This document shows positions 26,057 to 34,079 of a DNA stretch of 64,000 nt, piece after piece (the first letter of the stretch is position 1; the number at the start of each line of letters is the position of its first letter). A program made the translations under genes and the position numbers. The notes below the pieces were generated by a model that had not been told where the DNA came from, made no database searches, and was given only the letters and a program-made list of their open reading frames with translations. Source of the DNA: an uncultured Eubacterium sp. (GTDB lineage Bacteria; Bacillota; Clostridia; Lachnospirales; Lachnospiraceae). Location of the stretch: NCBI GenBank assembly GCA_945920185.1, contig CAMEJP010000003.1, positions 33,703 through 97,702 on the forward strand, given 5' to 3'.

Positions 26057-26074
26057 TTTGGTAAAAATACCAAA
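26057..26074. promoter_or_regulatory. Inverted repeat overlapping the transporter start site
   Basis: TTTGGTA (26057-26063) and TACCAAA (26068-26074) around a 4-base spacer, starting 4 bp downstream of the minus-strand -10, a classical operator position. As RNA it would also form a 7-bp hairpin. Confidence 0.5.
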
Positions 26075-26077
26075 GCC

Positions 26078-26105
26078 ATTATACACCTTTTAAAGTTTTT
26101 TGCAA
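26078..26105 (-). promoter_or_regulatory. Promoter of the OFA transporter
   Basis: Minus strand: -35 TTGCAA (26105-26100), 16-bp spacer, -10 TATAAT (26083-26078). Confidence 0.6.
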
Positions 26106-26150
26106 GTACAAATATTAAAGATTGTGCTGATTGTGTACGGAAAAAAGATA

Positions 26151-26179
26151 TTGCATTTTTATATGAATACATATATAAT
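26151..26179 (+). promoter_or_regulatory. Sigma-A promoter of cpsBCD
   Basis: -35 TTGCAT (26151-26156), 17-bp spacer, -10 TATAAT (26174-26179), 35 bp before the cpsB ATG. Confidence 0.75.
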
Positions 26180-26214
26180 AGGTGAAGTATATTGTTTACA
26201 AAAGGAAACGGATA

Positions 26215-26940
26215 ATGGATAAATTTATAGATGTGCATTGTCATGTGCTTCCGTCTGTTGATGACGGCTCAAAGAGTATGGAACAGTCTTTAAATATGGT
26301 GAAGATAGCGGCAGAGGAGAATATCGGTGCCATGATACTCACTCCCCATTATCATCCGGCTAAAGGAAGCCATAACATAGAAAATTGGCGTGATACTTTG
26401 GAGTTTTTGAAAAAGGAAACGTGCCGTGTCGGTATTGATATGGAATTTTACCTCGGAACAGAGATTTTTTATACGCAGGACGTACCTGACAATATACTGA
26501 ACGGAAAAGTTATTACCATGGCAGGCAGTGATTATGTTCTTGTTGAGTTTCGGACGGAAACCGAGTACAGTTATATAAAATCAGCAGTATATGATATAAT
26601 TTCTTCGGGAAAGACGCCGATAATTGCCCATATAGAGCGGTATATGTGCCTTTTGGACAAAGCAGAGCGCATTGAAGAACTTAGGGATAAGGGTGCGGTT
26701 ATTCAGGTAAATGCTTCAAGCATTATCGGAGATATGGGATTTTCAGTCAAAAGATTTTTAAAGAAACTTTTGAAAAAAGGATTTATAGATCTCATAGGAA
26801 CTGACGCACACAGTGACAATCACAGAGCACCGCATATGCTTGATTGTTTTAAATATATTTCAAAGAAATTTGATGAAGATTATGCGTATGAGCTTATGAG
26901 GTATAATGCTTTGAAGCTTATCGCAAATGAAGAAATATAG
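26215..26940 (+). CDS. cpsB: PHP-type tyrosine-protein phosphatase CpsB/CapC
   Basis: Manganese-dependent phosphatase that removes phosphate from the tyrosine kinase CpsD, balancing capsule or exopolysaccharide output. The 241 residues are a PHP domain with FIDVHCHVLPSVDDGS (His8, His10), ILTPHYHP, a Glu in the FYLGTEIF block, PIIAHIERY and IGTDAHSD as metal sites. The ATG at 26215 has AAGGAAACGG upstream; an earlier in-frame ATG at 26182 does not. It is first in a three-gene set with Wzz-like and kinase genes. Confidence 0.92.
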   Translation: MDKFIDVHCHVLPSVDDGSKSMEQSLNMVKIAAEENIGAMILTPHYHPAKGSHNIENWRDTLEFLKKETCRVGIDMEFYLGTEIFYTQDVPDNILNGKVITMAGSDYVLVEFRTETEYSYIKSAVYDIISSGKTPIIAHIERYMCLLDKAERIEELRDKGAVIQVNASSIIGDMGFSVKRFLKKLLKKGFIDLIGTDAHSDNHRAPHMLDCFKYISKKFDEDYAYELMRYNALKLIANEEI

Positions 26941-26959
26941 TACGGAGGATGGTTGTATT

Positions 26960-27694
26960 ATGGAAAATAATAATACTGAAACAGAGATTGACCTTAAAGA
27001 GATAGCGTTTGTGCTCTTGGACAAGATATGGCTTATTATCGCGTCTACAGTGCTTGTCGGGCTGATTGCACTTCTGATAACCAAGACGATTGTTACGCCT
27101 ATGTATACATCGGATACAAGTATGTATGTTATGAATAAAGATAGCGGAGGCAGTATTACATCTTCGGATATTCAGGTATCGACATATCTTACAAATGATT
27201 ATCTGAATCTCGTAAAGTCAAGAACAGTGCTTGAAAAGGTTATCAGCAATCTTAATCTTGATATGACGGTCAATGAGCTTAAAGGAAGAATAACGGTTAC
27301 AACTCCTACAAATACACGTATTATACAGATAGCCGTAACTGATGAGGATGCCTTCAGGGCAAAGAAGATAGCCGATACAGTTGCAGAGTATTCAAGTGCA
27401 AGAATAGTCGAGATTATGAAGACAGAGCAGGTAAATATATATGACCCTGCAAATGTGCCTACAAGACCGTCGTCACCGAGCACGGTCAGAAACGTACTGA
27501 TTGGTGCGCTTGTCGGTTTTATATTATCGGTTGCGGTTGTAATCATCAGATTTATTCTGGATGACTCCGTTAAGACTGAGGACGATATTGAAAAATATCT
27601 CGGATGTCCTATGCTTGCAGCCATTCCGTATGCCGAGATACTCGATGATTCGACTGCAAAGAAGAAAAAGAACAGAAAGAAAAAGGGCAAGTAA
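26960..27694 (+). CDS. Wzz/CpsC-type chain-length determinant, kinase adaptor
   Basis: Membrane adaptor that activates the CpsD kinase and sets polysaccharide chain length. The 244 residues have two membrane helices (about 24-45 and 176-200) enclosing an extracellular Wzz domain (YTSDTSMYVMNKDSGG, LKGRITVTTPTNTRIIQIAVTD), with the Pro-rich DPANVPTRPSSPS before the second helix. The cytoplasmic tail ends in a strongly basic block (AKKKKNRKKKGK), which could dock the kinase. The ATG at 26960 is preceded by GGAGG at a long spacing and lies 19 bp after the cpsB stop. Confidence 0.88.
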   Translation: MENNNTETEIDLKEIAFVLLDKIWLIIASTVLVGLIALLITKTIVTPMYTSDTSMYVMNKDSGGSITSSDIQVSTYLTNDYLNLVKSRTVLEKVISNLNLDMTVNELKGRITVTTPTNTRIIQIAVTDEDAFRAKKIADTVAEYSSARIVEIMKTEQVNIYDPANVPTRPSSPSTVRNVLIGALVGFILSVAVVIIRFILDDSVKTEDDIEKYLGCPMLAAIPYAEILDDSTAKKKKNRKKKGK

Positions 27695-27709
27695 AGGCAG
27701 GTGCTAAAA

Positions 27710-28426
27710 ATGCAGAGAATTAATATAGATAAGTTAAAGCAGTCTGATTATGCAAGTGATGAGGCGTTTAAAAGGCTTCGTACAAATATACAGTTTTCGG
27801 GAAGCGACAACAAGGTGATAGCCATTACAAGCTGTACGCCAAATGACGGTAAGTCAGTAGTATCTTTCAATCTGGCAGCTTCCCTTGCCGAAACGGGAAA
27901 GAAGGTTCTTTTCATAGATGCAGACCTTAGAAAATCCGTACTTATAGGAAGATATAAACTGAATAAGCAGAATCAGGGATTTTCACATTTCCTTTCAGGT
28001 ATGGCTTCATTTGATGAAGTGGTATGTGCTACAAATATCGAAAGACTGCATGTGGTATTTTCAGGTCCTGTACCGCCTAATCCGGCTGAGCTTCTGGGAA
28101 ACAAGTACTTCAAGGCACTTATAAAGCAGTTAAGAGATGTGTATGATTATGTGATTATAGATACGCCTCCTTTGGGAAGTGTTGTTGATGCTCTGATTAT
28201 TGCAAAGGAATGTGACGGTGTTGCCCTTGTGGTGGAAGCCAATGAAACAAGCTATAAGTTTGCAAGAAAGATAAAAGACCAGATAGAGAGGAACGATATT
28301 AAGTTTCTCGGCGTAATCCTTAACAAAGTAACGATAGGCAAAAAGCGTTATGGATACGGAAAATATTACAGCAGTTATTACAGCAATTATGAACAGTACG
28401 AAAATTCCGAAAATGATACGGAATAG
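27710..28426 (+). CDS. cpsD: Bacterial tyrosine kinase CpsD/CapB
   Basis: BY-kinase that autophosphorylates on a C-terminal tyrosine cluster and regulates polysaccharide synthesis. The 238 residues carry Walker A (SCTPNDGKS, about 41-49), Walker A' (VLFIDADLRK) and Walker B (YVIIDTPPLG). The tail is very tyrosine rich (YGYGKYYSSYYSNYEQYE). The conserved EAFKRLRTNIQF near the start mediates oligomer contacts. The ATG at 27710 follows AGGTG; a GTG at 27701 is less likely. It ends in a terminator with no polymerase, flippase or glycosyltransferase gene behind it, so its polysaccharide cluster must be elsewhere, if one exists. Confidence 0.93.
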   Translation: MQRINIDKLKQSDYASDEAFKRLRTNIQFSGSDNKVIAITSCTPNDGKSVVSFNLAASLAETGKKVLFIDADLRKSVLIGRYKLNKQNQGFSHFLSGMASFDEVVCATNIERLHVVFSGPVPPNPAELLGNKYFKALIKQLRDVYDYVIIDTPPLGSVVDALIIAKECDGVALVVEANETSYKFARKIKDQIERNDIKFLGVILNKVTIGKKRYGYGKYYSSYYSNYEQYENSENDTE

Positions 28427-28437
28427 CAGATAAATGA

Positions 28438-28468
28438 AACGTCGATGTCAAAAGCATCGGCGTTTTTT
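28438..28468 (+). terminator. Terminator of cpsBCD
   Basis: 10-bp stem 28438-28447 / 28455-28464 with one G-U pair, 7-base loop, then a T-run. Confidence 0.88.
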
Positions 28469-28734
28469 AATATCCCAGGAGCGAGAATAGGACTTGCACG
28501 CTTTATTTTAAAAATATGAATATTGCAGAATTGGTGAAAGTGTATTTTTTTGCCAAAAGTATACACAATTATCCTTAAAACGACACAATAATGAGAAAAA
28601 TGCGAAAAAATCTAACAATAATGTGAATAAAACTGTGGATTATGTGGAAAAGTGCGGAATATACAGCGCATAGCATTGTTTTTGTCAGAATGAGTTTAAG
28701 TATTGAAAATAGTACAAGGGAGCTATTGACACTA
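28469..28734. other. Non-coding gap between cpsD and the acyltransferase operon
   Basis: The gap between the cpsD stop and the start at 28799 is 372 bp. After the terminator it is AT rich and holds no supported gene. Two adjacent near-matches to the DnaA box (TGTGGATTA at 28634-28642 and TGTGGAAAA at 28643-28651, consensus TGTGGATAA) are present. The right end is the operon promoter with its palindrome. Confidence 0.6.
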
Positions 28735-28754
28735 ATTGTATAATTGTATACAAT
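28726..28754 (+). promoter_or_regulatory. Sigma-A promoter of the acyltransferase-GntR operon
   Basis: -35 TTGACA (28726-28731), 17-bp spacer, -10 TACAAT (28749-28754): near-consensus, so repression is the likely mode of control. Confidence 0.82.
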
Positions 28755-28762
28755 TATACAAT
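28735..28762. promoter_or_regulatory. Perfect 28-bp palindrome over the -10 box, probable GntR operator
   Basis: Fourteen base pairs each side of 28748/28749 are exactly complementary. The core ATTGTATACAAT resembles FadR-subfamily GntR operators, and the outer arms repeat TTGTATA, so two dimers could bind. The last gene of the operon encodes a GntR/FCD regulator. Confidence 0.75.
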
Positions 28763-28798
28763 AATACGATTAGAAGTGAAGAAACGGAGGAAGCATAT

Positions 28799-30199
28799 AT
28801 GGATAACAGGAAAGTATATATGAATGAGAAGACTAATTTATTGCAGCTTGAGGAGCATTTCTATCATTTGGTGGATACGGATGAACCAAATGTGTTCAGA
28901 AATCTTTTTCCTTATGATGAAGTGCCTAAAATTGCATTTAACGACAGAGTAGTTCCGCACAATCTTCCAAAGGAAATCTGGATTACCGATACGACATTCA
29001 GAGACGGACAGCAGTCAAGAGCCCCTTATCTTCCTGAGCAGATTGTTACAATGTATGACTATTTTCATAAATTGGGCGGTCCAAAGGGAATTATCCGTGC
29101 AAGCGAATTTTTTCTATACAGCAAGAAGGACAGAGATGCTGTATATAAGTGTATGGAGAGAGGATATGAGTTTCCTCAGATTACAAGCTGGATTCGTGCC
29201 AGCAAAAAGGATTTTGAACTTGTAAAGGATCTTGGAATGCCGGAAACAGGTATTCTTGTAAGCTGTTCGGATTATCATATATTTTATAAAATGAAGATGA
29301 CCAGAAAAGAGTGTATGGAGCATTATCTTAGCGTGGTAAGAGAATGTCTTGAGACAGGTATAAGCGCAAGATGTCATCTTGAGGATATTACACGTGCAGA
29401 TATTTACGGTTTTGTAATTCCTTTCTGTCTTGAACTTATGAAACTTCAGGATGAGTATGGTATACCTGTTAAGATAAGAGCCTGCGATACCATGGGATAT
29501 GGCGTGAATTTCTCAGGTGCGGTTATTCCGCGTTCTGTTCAGGGTATCATATACGGACTCACCACTCACGGAAATGTTCCTTCGGAAAATCTTGAGTGGC
29601 ATGGACACAATGATTTTTACAAGGCAGTGGTAAATGCCACTACAGCGTGGCTGTATGGTGCGTCAGGAGTAAACTGTTCACTTTTTGGTATAGGAGAGAG
29701 AACCGGAAATACTCCTCTTGAAGCCATGGTTTTTGAGTATGCACAGCTTAAAGGTACGCTTGACGGCATGGATCCTACTGTCATCACGGAACTTGCAGAG
29801 TATTATCAGAAGGAGATTGGCTATAAGATTCCGTCAAGAACTCCGTTTGTAGGAAGCAATTTCAATGTCACAAGAGCAGGTATTCATGCAGACGGTCTTC
29901 TCAAAAATGAAGAGATATACAATATTTTTGATACCGAGAAGATACTTAACAGACCTGTGCTGGTATCAGTTTCAAATACATCCGGTCTTGCAGGAATTGC
30001 ACACTGGATCAATCAATATTTTGGACTGAAGGAGGACGCAGATAAGGTCGATAAGAACAGTGAACTTGTAAAACTGGTAAAAGAATGGGTTGACGAGGAA
30101 TACGAAGGCGGACGTGTTACTGTGCTTACGGATAAGGAACTTCTGGAAGTGATAGACGCTTCCTGCAATAAGCTTGGCATAAGCCTTATCAAGAAGTAA
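28799..30199 (+). CDS. LeuA-family acyl-CoA condensing enzyme, possible Re-citrate synthase
   Basis: DRE-TIM metallolyase condensing an acyl-CoA with a 2-oxo acid. The 466 residues show TDTTFRDGQQ (63-72) and WHGHND (267-272) with the divalent metal ligands, RCHLEDITRAD, and SLFGIGERTGNTPLE. The long C-terminal LeuA regulatory domain is absent, so classical isopropylmalate synthase is less likely. The length and the N-terminal extension resemble clostridial Re-citrate synthase (EC 2.3.3.3) and homocitrate-type relatives. No leuB, leuC, leuD or aconitase gene is near. The ATG follows CGGAGGAAG. It is co-transcribed with a GntR regulator 14 bp downstream. Confidence 0.8.
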   Translation: MDNRKVYMNEKTNLLQLEEHFYHLVDTDEPNVFRNLFPYDEVPKIAFNDRVVPHNLPKEIWITDTTFRDGQQSRAPYLPEQIVTMYDYFHKLGGPKGIIRASEFFLYSKKDRDAVYKCMERGYEFPQITSWIRASKKDFELVKDLGMPETGILVSCSDYHIFYKMKMTRKECMEHYLSVVRECLETGISARCHLEDITRADIYGFVIPFCLELMKLQDEYGIPVKIRACDTMGYGVNFSGAVIPRSVQGIIYGLTTHGNVPSENLEWHGHNDFYKAVVNATTAWLYGASGVNCSLFGIGERTGNTPLEAMVFEYAQLKGTLDGMDPTVITELAEYYQKEIGYKIPSRTPFVGSNFNVTRAGIHADGLLKNEEIYNIFDTEKILNRPVLVSVSNTSGLAGIAHWINQYFGLKEDADKVDKNSELVKLVKEWVDEEYEGGRVTVLTDKELLEVIDASCNKLGISLIKK

Positions 30200-30213
30200 A
30201 GAAGGTTTATTGT

Positions 30214-30888
30214 ATGAACGGTTTTGACACACATTCTGAAAATACTGAAAAATATTCTCTGAGAGGAAGAGTGTTCAATACTATCAGAGAAAATATACTG
30301 TCGGGCTATTATATGGTCGGCGAGGAACTAAAGGAAAAGGCAATCGGAGAGGAACTTGGAGTATCAAGGACTCCCGTAAGAGAGGCTTTAAGGCAGCTCG
30401 AACTTGAAGGACTGGTTGAGATAATTCCTAACAAGGGAGCTTATGCTACCGGCATTACCGACAAGGACATTAAGGATATCTATGCCATGAGGTCTCTTCT
30501 TGAGGGTTTATGTGCAAGATGGGCTGTTAAGAACATTACTGACAGGCAGATAGGAGAACTTGAGGAGATACAGTGCCTTCTTGAGTTTCACTTAAAAAAC
30601 GGTAATCTTGCGCCTGTTGTGGAACTTGATACGAGGTTTCACGAGATACTCTACAAGGCGTCGGAGAGCAGAATGCTTACGCATACACTGACTGATTTTC
30701 ACCATTATGTGGAGAGAGTTAGAAAAATTACCCTTTCGTCTGCCGAAAGGGTAAGTGCATGCTTTGATGAGCATAATATGCTGCTGGGTGCGATAAAGAA
30801 CAAGGATGCAGACCTTGCTGAGAAGCTTGCCACGGAGCATGTTATGAATACAATAAAGAATATTAGCGAAAAAGGTTTGATACTTTAA
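30214..30888 (+). CDS. GntR/FadR-family regulator with FCD domain
   Basis: 224 residues. The N-terminal winged helix (LRGRVFNTIRENILSGYYMVGEELKEKAIGEELGVSRTPVREALRQLELEGLVEI) is textbook GntR. The FCD ligand domain follows (IKDIYAMRSLLEGLCARWAV, ELDTRFHEILYKASESRMLTHTL, HNMLLGAIKNKDADLAEKLATEHV) with Asp/His positions able to hold a metal and a carboxylate effector. It is encoded immediately after the acyltransferase, whose promoter carries the FadR-like palindrome, so autoregulation with a tricarboxylate, 2-oxo acid or related effector is the simplest model. Confidence 0.9.
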   Translation: MNGFDTHSENTEKYSLRGRVFNTIRENILSGYYMVGEELKEKAIGEELGVSRTPVREALRQLELEGLVEIIPNKGAYATGITDKDIKDIYAMRSLLEGLCARWAVKNITDRQIGELEEIQCLLEFHLKNGNLAPVVELDTRFHEILYKASESRMLTHTLTDFHHYVERVRKITLSSAERVSACFDEHNMLLGAIKNKDADLAEKLATEHVMNTIKNISEKGLIL

Positions 30889-30902
30889 AGCAAAAATGTT
30901 AT

Positions 30903-30938
30903 AATGCCAAAGTAAGAGGTTCTTGCTTTGGCATTTTT
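30903..30938 (+). terminator. Terminator after the GntR gene
   Basis: Perfect 10-bp stem 30903-30912 / 30926-30935 and a following T-run. Confidence 0.88.
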
Positions 30939-30991
30939 GTAAAGTGTCAGATGATTAAGATAAAACTTTTTCTTGAAAGGAGTCGCTTAAA

Positions 30992-31486
30992 TTGGAAATG
31001 GAAATGGACAGGCTGTCACAGGATAAGCGATGGCTTTTTAACGAAAATATGCGCCTTGAGCATGAGAAAAAGGAACTTGAAGAGGAGAGAAAGCTTTTTG
31101 ACATACAAAAGGAGTTAATTCTCAAGCAAAAGAATAAATATGCATTTATACAGGGACAGCTTGAAGCTGAAAAGATGCTGTATGACAGAAAATGGCAGGA
31201 ACTTGACAATGAGCGGAGAAAGCTGGAACTGGAAAGAGAGAAGTTTCTTGACGAGCAGCAGAAACTTAAGAAGCTTATAAATGACGAAAAGAGACGCATT
31301 GACGCCATAGGCACTGATGCGGATCCCAAGCTCTTTTTTAAGGGTATAAGGAATGGTGCAGATTTAAGAAAGCGTTATAAGGAGCTGACTAAAATATTTC
31401 ATCCTGACAATGCGTGTGGTTCGGCAGAGGTAATAGCAGCTATAAATGAAGAATACGAAGCGTTAAAAAGATATTATATAGGCTAG
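30992..31486 (+). CDS. Coiled-coil protein with C-terminal J-domain-like segment
   Basis: 164 residues. Residues 1-105 form one long charged coiled coil (MRLEHEKKELEEERKLF, LDNERRKLELEREKFLDEQQ). The last 45 residues look like a compact J domain: FFKGIRNGADLRKRYKELTKIFHPDN then EVIAAINEEYEALKRYY, with HPD at 137-139, the loop that stimulates Hsp70 ATPases. No DnaJ zinc fingers and no signal peptide. The TTG at 30992 lies 9 bases after AAAGGAG; an ATG two codons later is possible. It is a candidate Hsp70 co-chaperone with unknown client, or a J-like fold with another role. Confidence 0.72.
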   Translation: MEMEMDRLSQDKRWLFNENMRLEHEKKELEEERKLFDIQKELILKQKNKYAFIQGQLEAEKMLYDRKWQELDNERRKLELEREKFLDEQQKLKKLINDEKRRIDAIGTDADPKLFFKGIRNGADLRKRYKELTKIFHPDNACGSAEVIAAINEEYEALKRYYIG

Positions 31487-31515
31487 AAAATGTATTGACA
31501 TTTTCTGGCTTTTTT
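31482..31515 (+). terminator. Terminator after the J-like gene
   Basis: 12-bp stem 31482-31493 / 31498-31509 with one wobble pair, 4-base loop and T-run 31510-31515. The stop codon is inside the left arm. Confidence 0.82.
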
Positions 31516-31708
31516 GTTAAAATTAACTATGTATGGAAATACTTGAATTGTATATTTGTGAATAATAACTACGAAATACCAACCTCCGGCATAGACGTGG
31601 CTTGTTTTATTTGTAACAGTTGGATTTCGTTCTTTTTTTGCAGGTATGCAGGAGGAGATTTGTATACGTATACTATACTTTAAATTGTGAAAGGTAGGAC
31701 TTTTTAAG

Positions 31709-33886
31709 ATGGTAACAGTAGCTTTAGTATTTGTTATTGTCGCTGCTTTGCTGGCATTAGGCTATGCAGCATTTAACTTCATTGGAGTTAAGAAGTTAGA
31801 AGAAGGAACTGACAAGATGTCAGAGATAGCTTCGGCAATCAGAATCGGAGCGAATGCATTTATTATGTACGAGTACAAAATTATTGCAATCGTTGTGGCT
31901 GTAATTGCGATTTTATTTGGTGTTATTTTTAGTTTGCAGGAAGGAACAGTAAGATGGGAGCCTTCAGTATGCTTCATTATCGGCGTGATTATGAGTGCAC
32001 TTGCCGGTTTTGTAGGTATGAAGATTGCTACATATGCAAATGTCAGAGTTTCCAATACTGCGCGTACAACTAAGAATATCGGAAGCACACTTAAGGTTGC
32101 TCTTAAGGGTGGTTCGGTAATGGGTCTTTGTGTAGGCGGTTTTGCTTTGTTAGGACTTTTTATTGTTTATCTGGTATTCGGTATAGCTTTGGGCTATATT
32201 GATTTGAATACTATTGCTGAGAAAGGAAGCATATTTACACAGTGTCTTTCTTGCTATGCACTCGGCTGTTCAATCGTTGCTATGTTTAACCGTGTAGGCG
32301 GTGGTATCTACACTAAAGCAGCAGATATGGGTGCTGACCTTGTAGGTAAGACTGAGGCACATATTCCTGAGGATGATCCTCGTAACCCTGCTACCATTGC
32401 AGATAACGTAGGCGATAACGTAGGTGATGTTGCCGGACTTGGCTCAGATTTGCTTGAGTCATATGTAGGTGCCATTACATCTTCAATCATTCTTGCAGTA
32501 AGCTTGTTCTTACATGCTGCTTCTGCCTCTCACCAGATTCCTACGGCAACACTTGAGAAAATGATGCTTTATCCTCTTATGTTTGCGGCTATCGGTATGA
32601 TTGCTTCAATTCTTGGTATAGCATACGTTCTTTTAAAGAAAGGTTCAAACAATCCACACAGAGATCTTAACATCTCTACATGGTCAGCAGCCGTTATAAC
32701 TATTGCGGGAGGTTTTGCCCTTACAATGCTTGTATTCAAGGACGTAGATTTTACGGGTACAGGTTTTTCCGTAGGATATCTTTCACCATGGATTGCAGCA
32801 AGTATCGGTGTTGTCAGCGGTGTAATCATCGGTGCCATTGCTGAGTATTACACAAGCTATGATTATAAGCCTACACAGAAGATTGCACATGCTTCAAAGG
32901 AAGGTGCAGCCCTTACAATTACACAGGGCCTTGCAGTAGGTATGATGTCTTGTATGGCTCCTCTTATCGTTCTTGGTATAGCTACATATGCTTCATATGC
33001 AGTGTCAGGAATGTTCGGTCTTGCTATGGCAGCTATCGGTATGCTTTCATTTGTATCCGCAACAGTTTCGGTTGATACATATGGTCCTATTTCTGATAAT
33101 GCCGGCGGTATTGCAGAAATGTCAGAGCTTGAGCCTGAGGTAAGAGAGATTACTGATAAGCTTGATTCAGTAGGTAATACAACAGCAGCTATCGGTAAAG
33201 GCTTTGCTATCGGTTCAGCTTCACTTGCAGCACTTTCACTTATGGTTTCATTCCTCTATGCTTTCCAGGATAAGGGAGAAAAACTTGTACTTAACTTTAC
33301 AGACCCGCTTATTCTTGCAGGTGCTTTGGTTGGTGCAGCACTTCCATTTCTTTTCTCCGGTATGCTTATCGAGGCTGTTGCCAATGCAGCACGTAAAATG
33401 GTTGAAGAAGTAAGACGTCAGTTTAAGGAGATACCTGGTATATTGGAAGGTAAGGCTAAGCCTGATTACAAGACATGTATTGAGATTTCATCACAGGGTG
33501 CTATCAAAGAAATGAAAGTTCCTGCAATCCTTGCAATTCTTTTCCCACTTGTTTCAGGATTCCTTTTCGGACCATACTTTGTAGGCGGTGTGCTTATAGG
33601 TGCAACAATTTCTGCCATTATGCTTGCAATCTTTACGGGTAATGCAGGCGGTGCATGGGATAATGCCAAGAAGTATATAGAGTCAGGTGCAGTTGAAGGA
33701 CAGAAGAAGGGTTCTCCTGCTCATGATGCAGCAGTAGTAGGTGATACGGTAGGTGATCCTCTTAAGGATACAGTAGGTCCGTCTCTTGATATCCTTATCA
33801 AGATTATGTCTACGGTTTCACTTGTTGCGGCAGTATTGTTCAGCAAGTACAACCTTCTTGATGTTATCAAGAACCTTATTAAATAA
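31709..33886 (+). CDS. hppA: Membrane-bound ion-translocating pyrophosphatase, K+-dependent type
   Basis: Hydrolyses pyrophosphate and pumps H+ or Na+ out of the cytoplasm. The 725 residues form about 16 helices with the family signatures GADLVGKTEAHIPEDDPRNPATIADNVGDNVGDVAG, DTYGPISDNAGGIAEM, TGNAGGAWDNAKKYIE and GDTVGDPLKDTVGPS. The segment GNTTAAIGKG (from about residue 489) has Ala where K+-independent enzymes have Lys, so it belongs to the K+-dependent class, which includes the Na+ pumps of anaerobes. The 222-bp upstream gap contains a GTATACGTATAC palindrome (31662-31673) but no identified riboswitch. A hairpin follows the gene. Confidence 0.96.
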   Translation: MVTVALVFVIVAALLALGYAAFNFIGVKKLEEGTDKMSEIASAIRIGANAFIMYEYKIIAIVVAVIAILFGVIFSLQEGTVRWEPSVCFIIGVIMSALAGFVGMKIATYANVRVSNTARTTKNIGSTLKVALKGGSVMGLCVGGFALLGLFIVYLVFGIALGYIDLNTIAEKGSIFTQCLSCYALGCSIVAMFNRVGGGIYTKAADMGADLVGKTEAHIPEDDPRNPATIADNVGDNVGDVAGLGSDLLESYVGAITSSIILAVSLFLHAASASHQIPTATLEKMMLYPLMFAAIGMIASILGIAYVLLKKGSNNPHRDLNISTWSAAVITIAGGFALTMLVFKDVDFTGTGFSVGYLSPWIAASIGVVSGVIIGAIAEYYTSYDYKPTQKIAHASKEGAALTITQGLAVGMMSCMAPLIVLGIATYASYAVSGMFGLAMAAIGMLSFVSATVSVDTYGPISDNAGGIAEMSELEPEVREITDKLDSVGNTTAAIGKGFAIGSASLAALSLMVSFLYAFQDKGEKLVLNFTDPLILAGALVGAALPFLFSGMLIEAVANAARKMVEEVRRQFKEIPGILEGKAKPDYKTCIEISSQGAIKEMKVPAILAILFPLVSGFLFGPYFVGGVLIGATISAIMLAIFTGNAGGAWDNAKKYIESGAVEGQKKGSPAHDAAVVGDTVGDPLKDTVGPSLDILIKIMSTVSLVAAVLFSKYNLLDVIKNLIK

Positions 33887-33911
33887 TATATAATTGTAAA
33901 GATATATATAG

Positions 33912-33940
33912 GAGGCATCTGTAACATATACAGGTGCCTC
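33912..33940 (+). terminator. Hairpin after hppA
   Basis: 11-bp stem 33912-33922 / 33930-33940 with one G-U pair, 7-base loop; the T-run behind it is poor. Confidence 0.6.
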
Positions 33941-34079
33941 TGTATTATATGTGATATTTTTATTATGCTTTTTGAGGTTGAAAATATTAAAATTCACAAT
34001 TTAAATATAAAAAAGTATTTGAAATTTATTGATAAATGAGGTATTATATAAGTGTATCAATATAGTTGGAGGAATTTCA

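Noticed and set aside
31487..31708. Fluoride riboswitch before hppA
   Set aside because: The conserved fluoride aptamer segments could not be found. TTGTTAAAATTAAC at 31514-31528 looks Rex-like but is incomplete.
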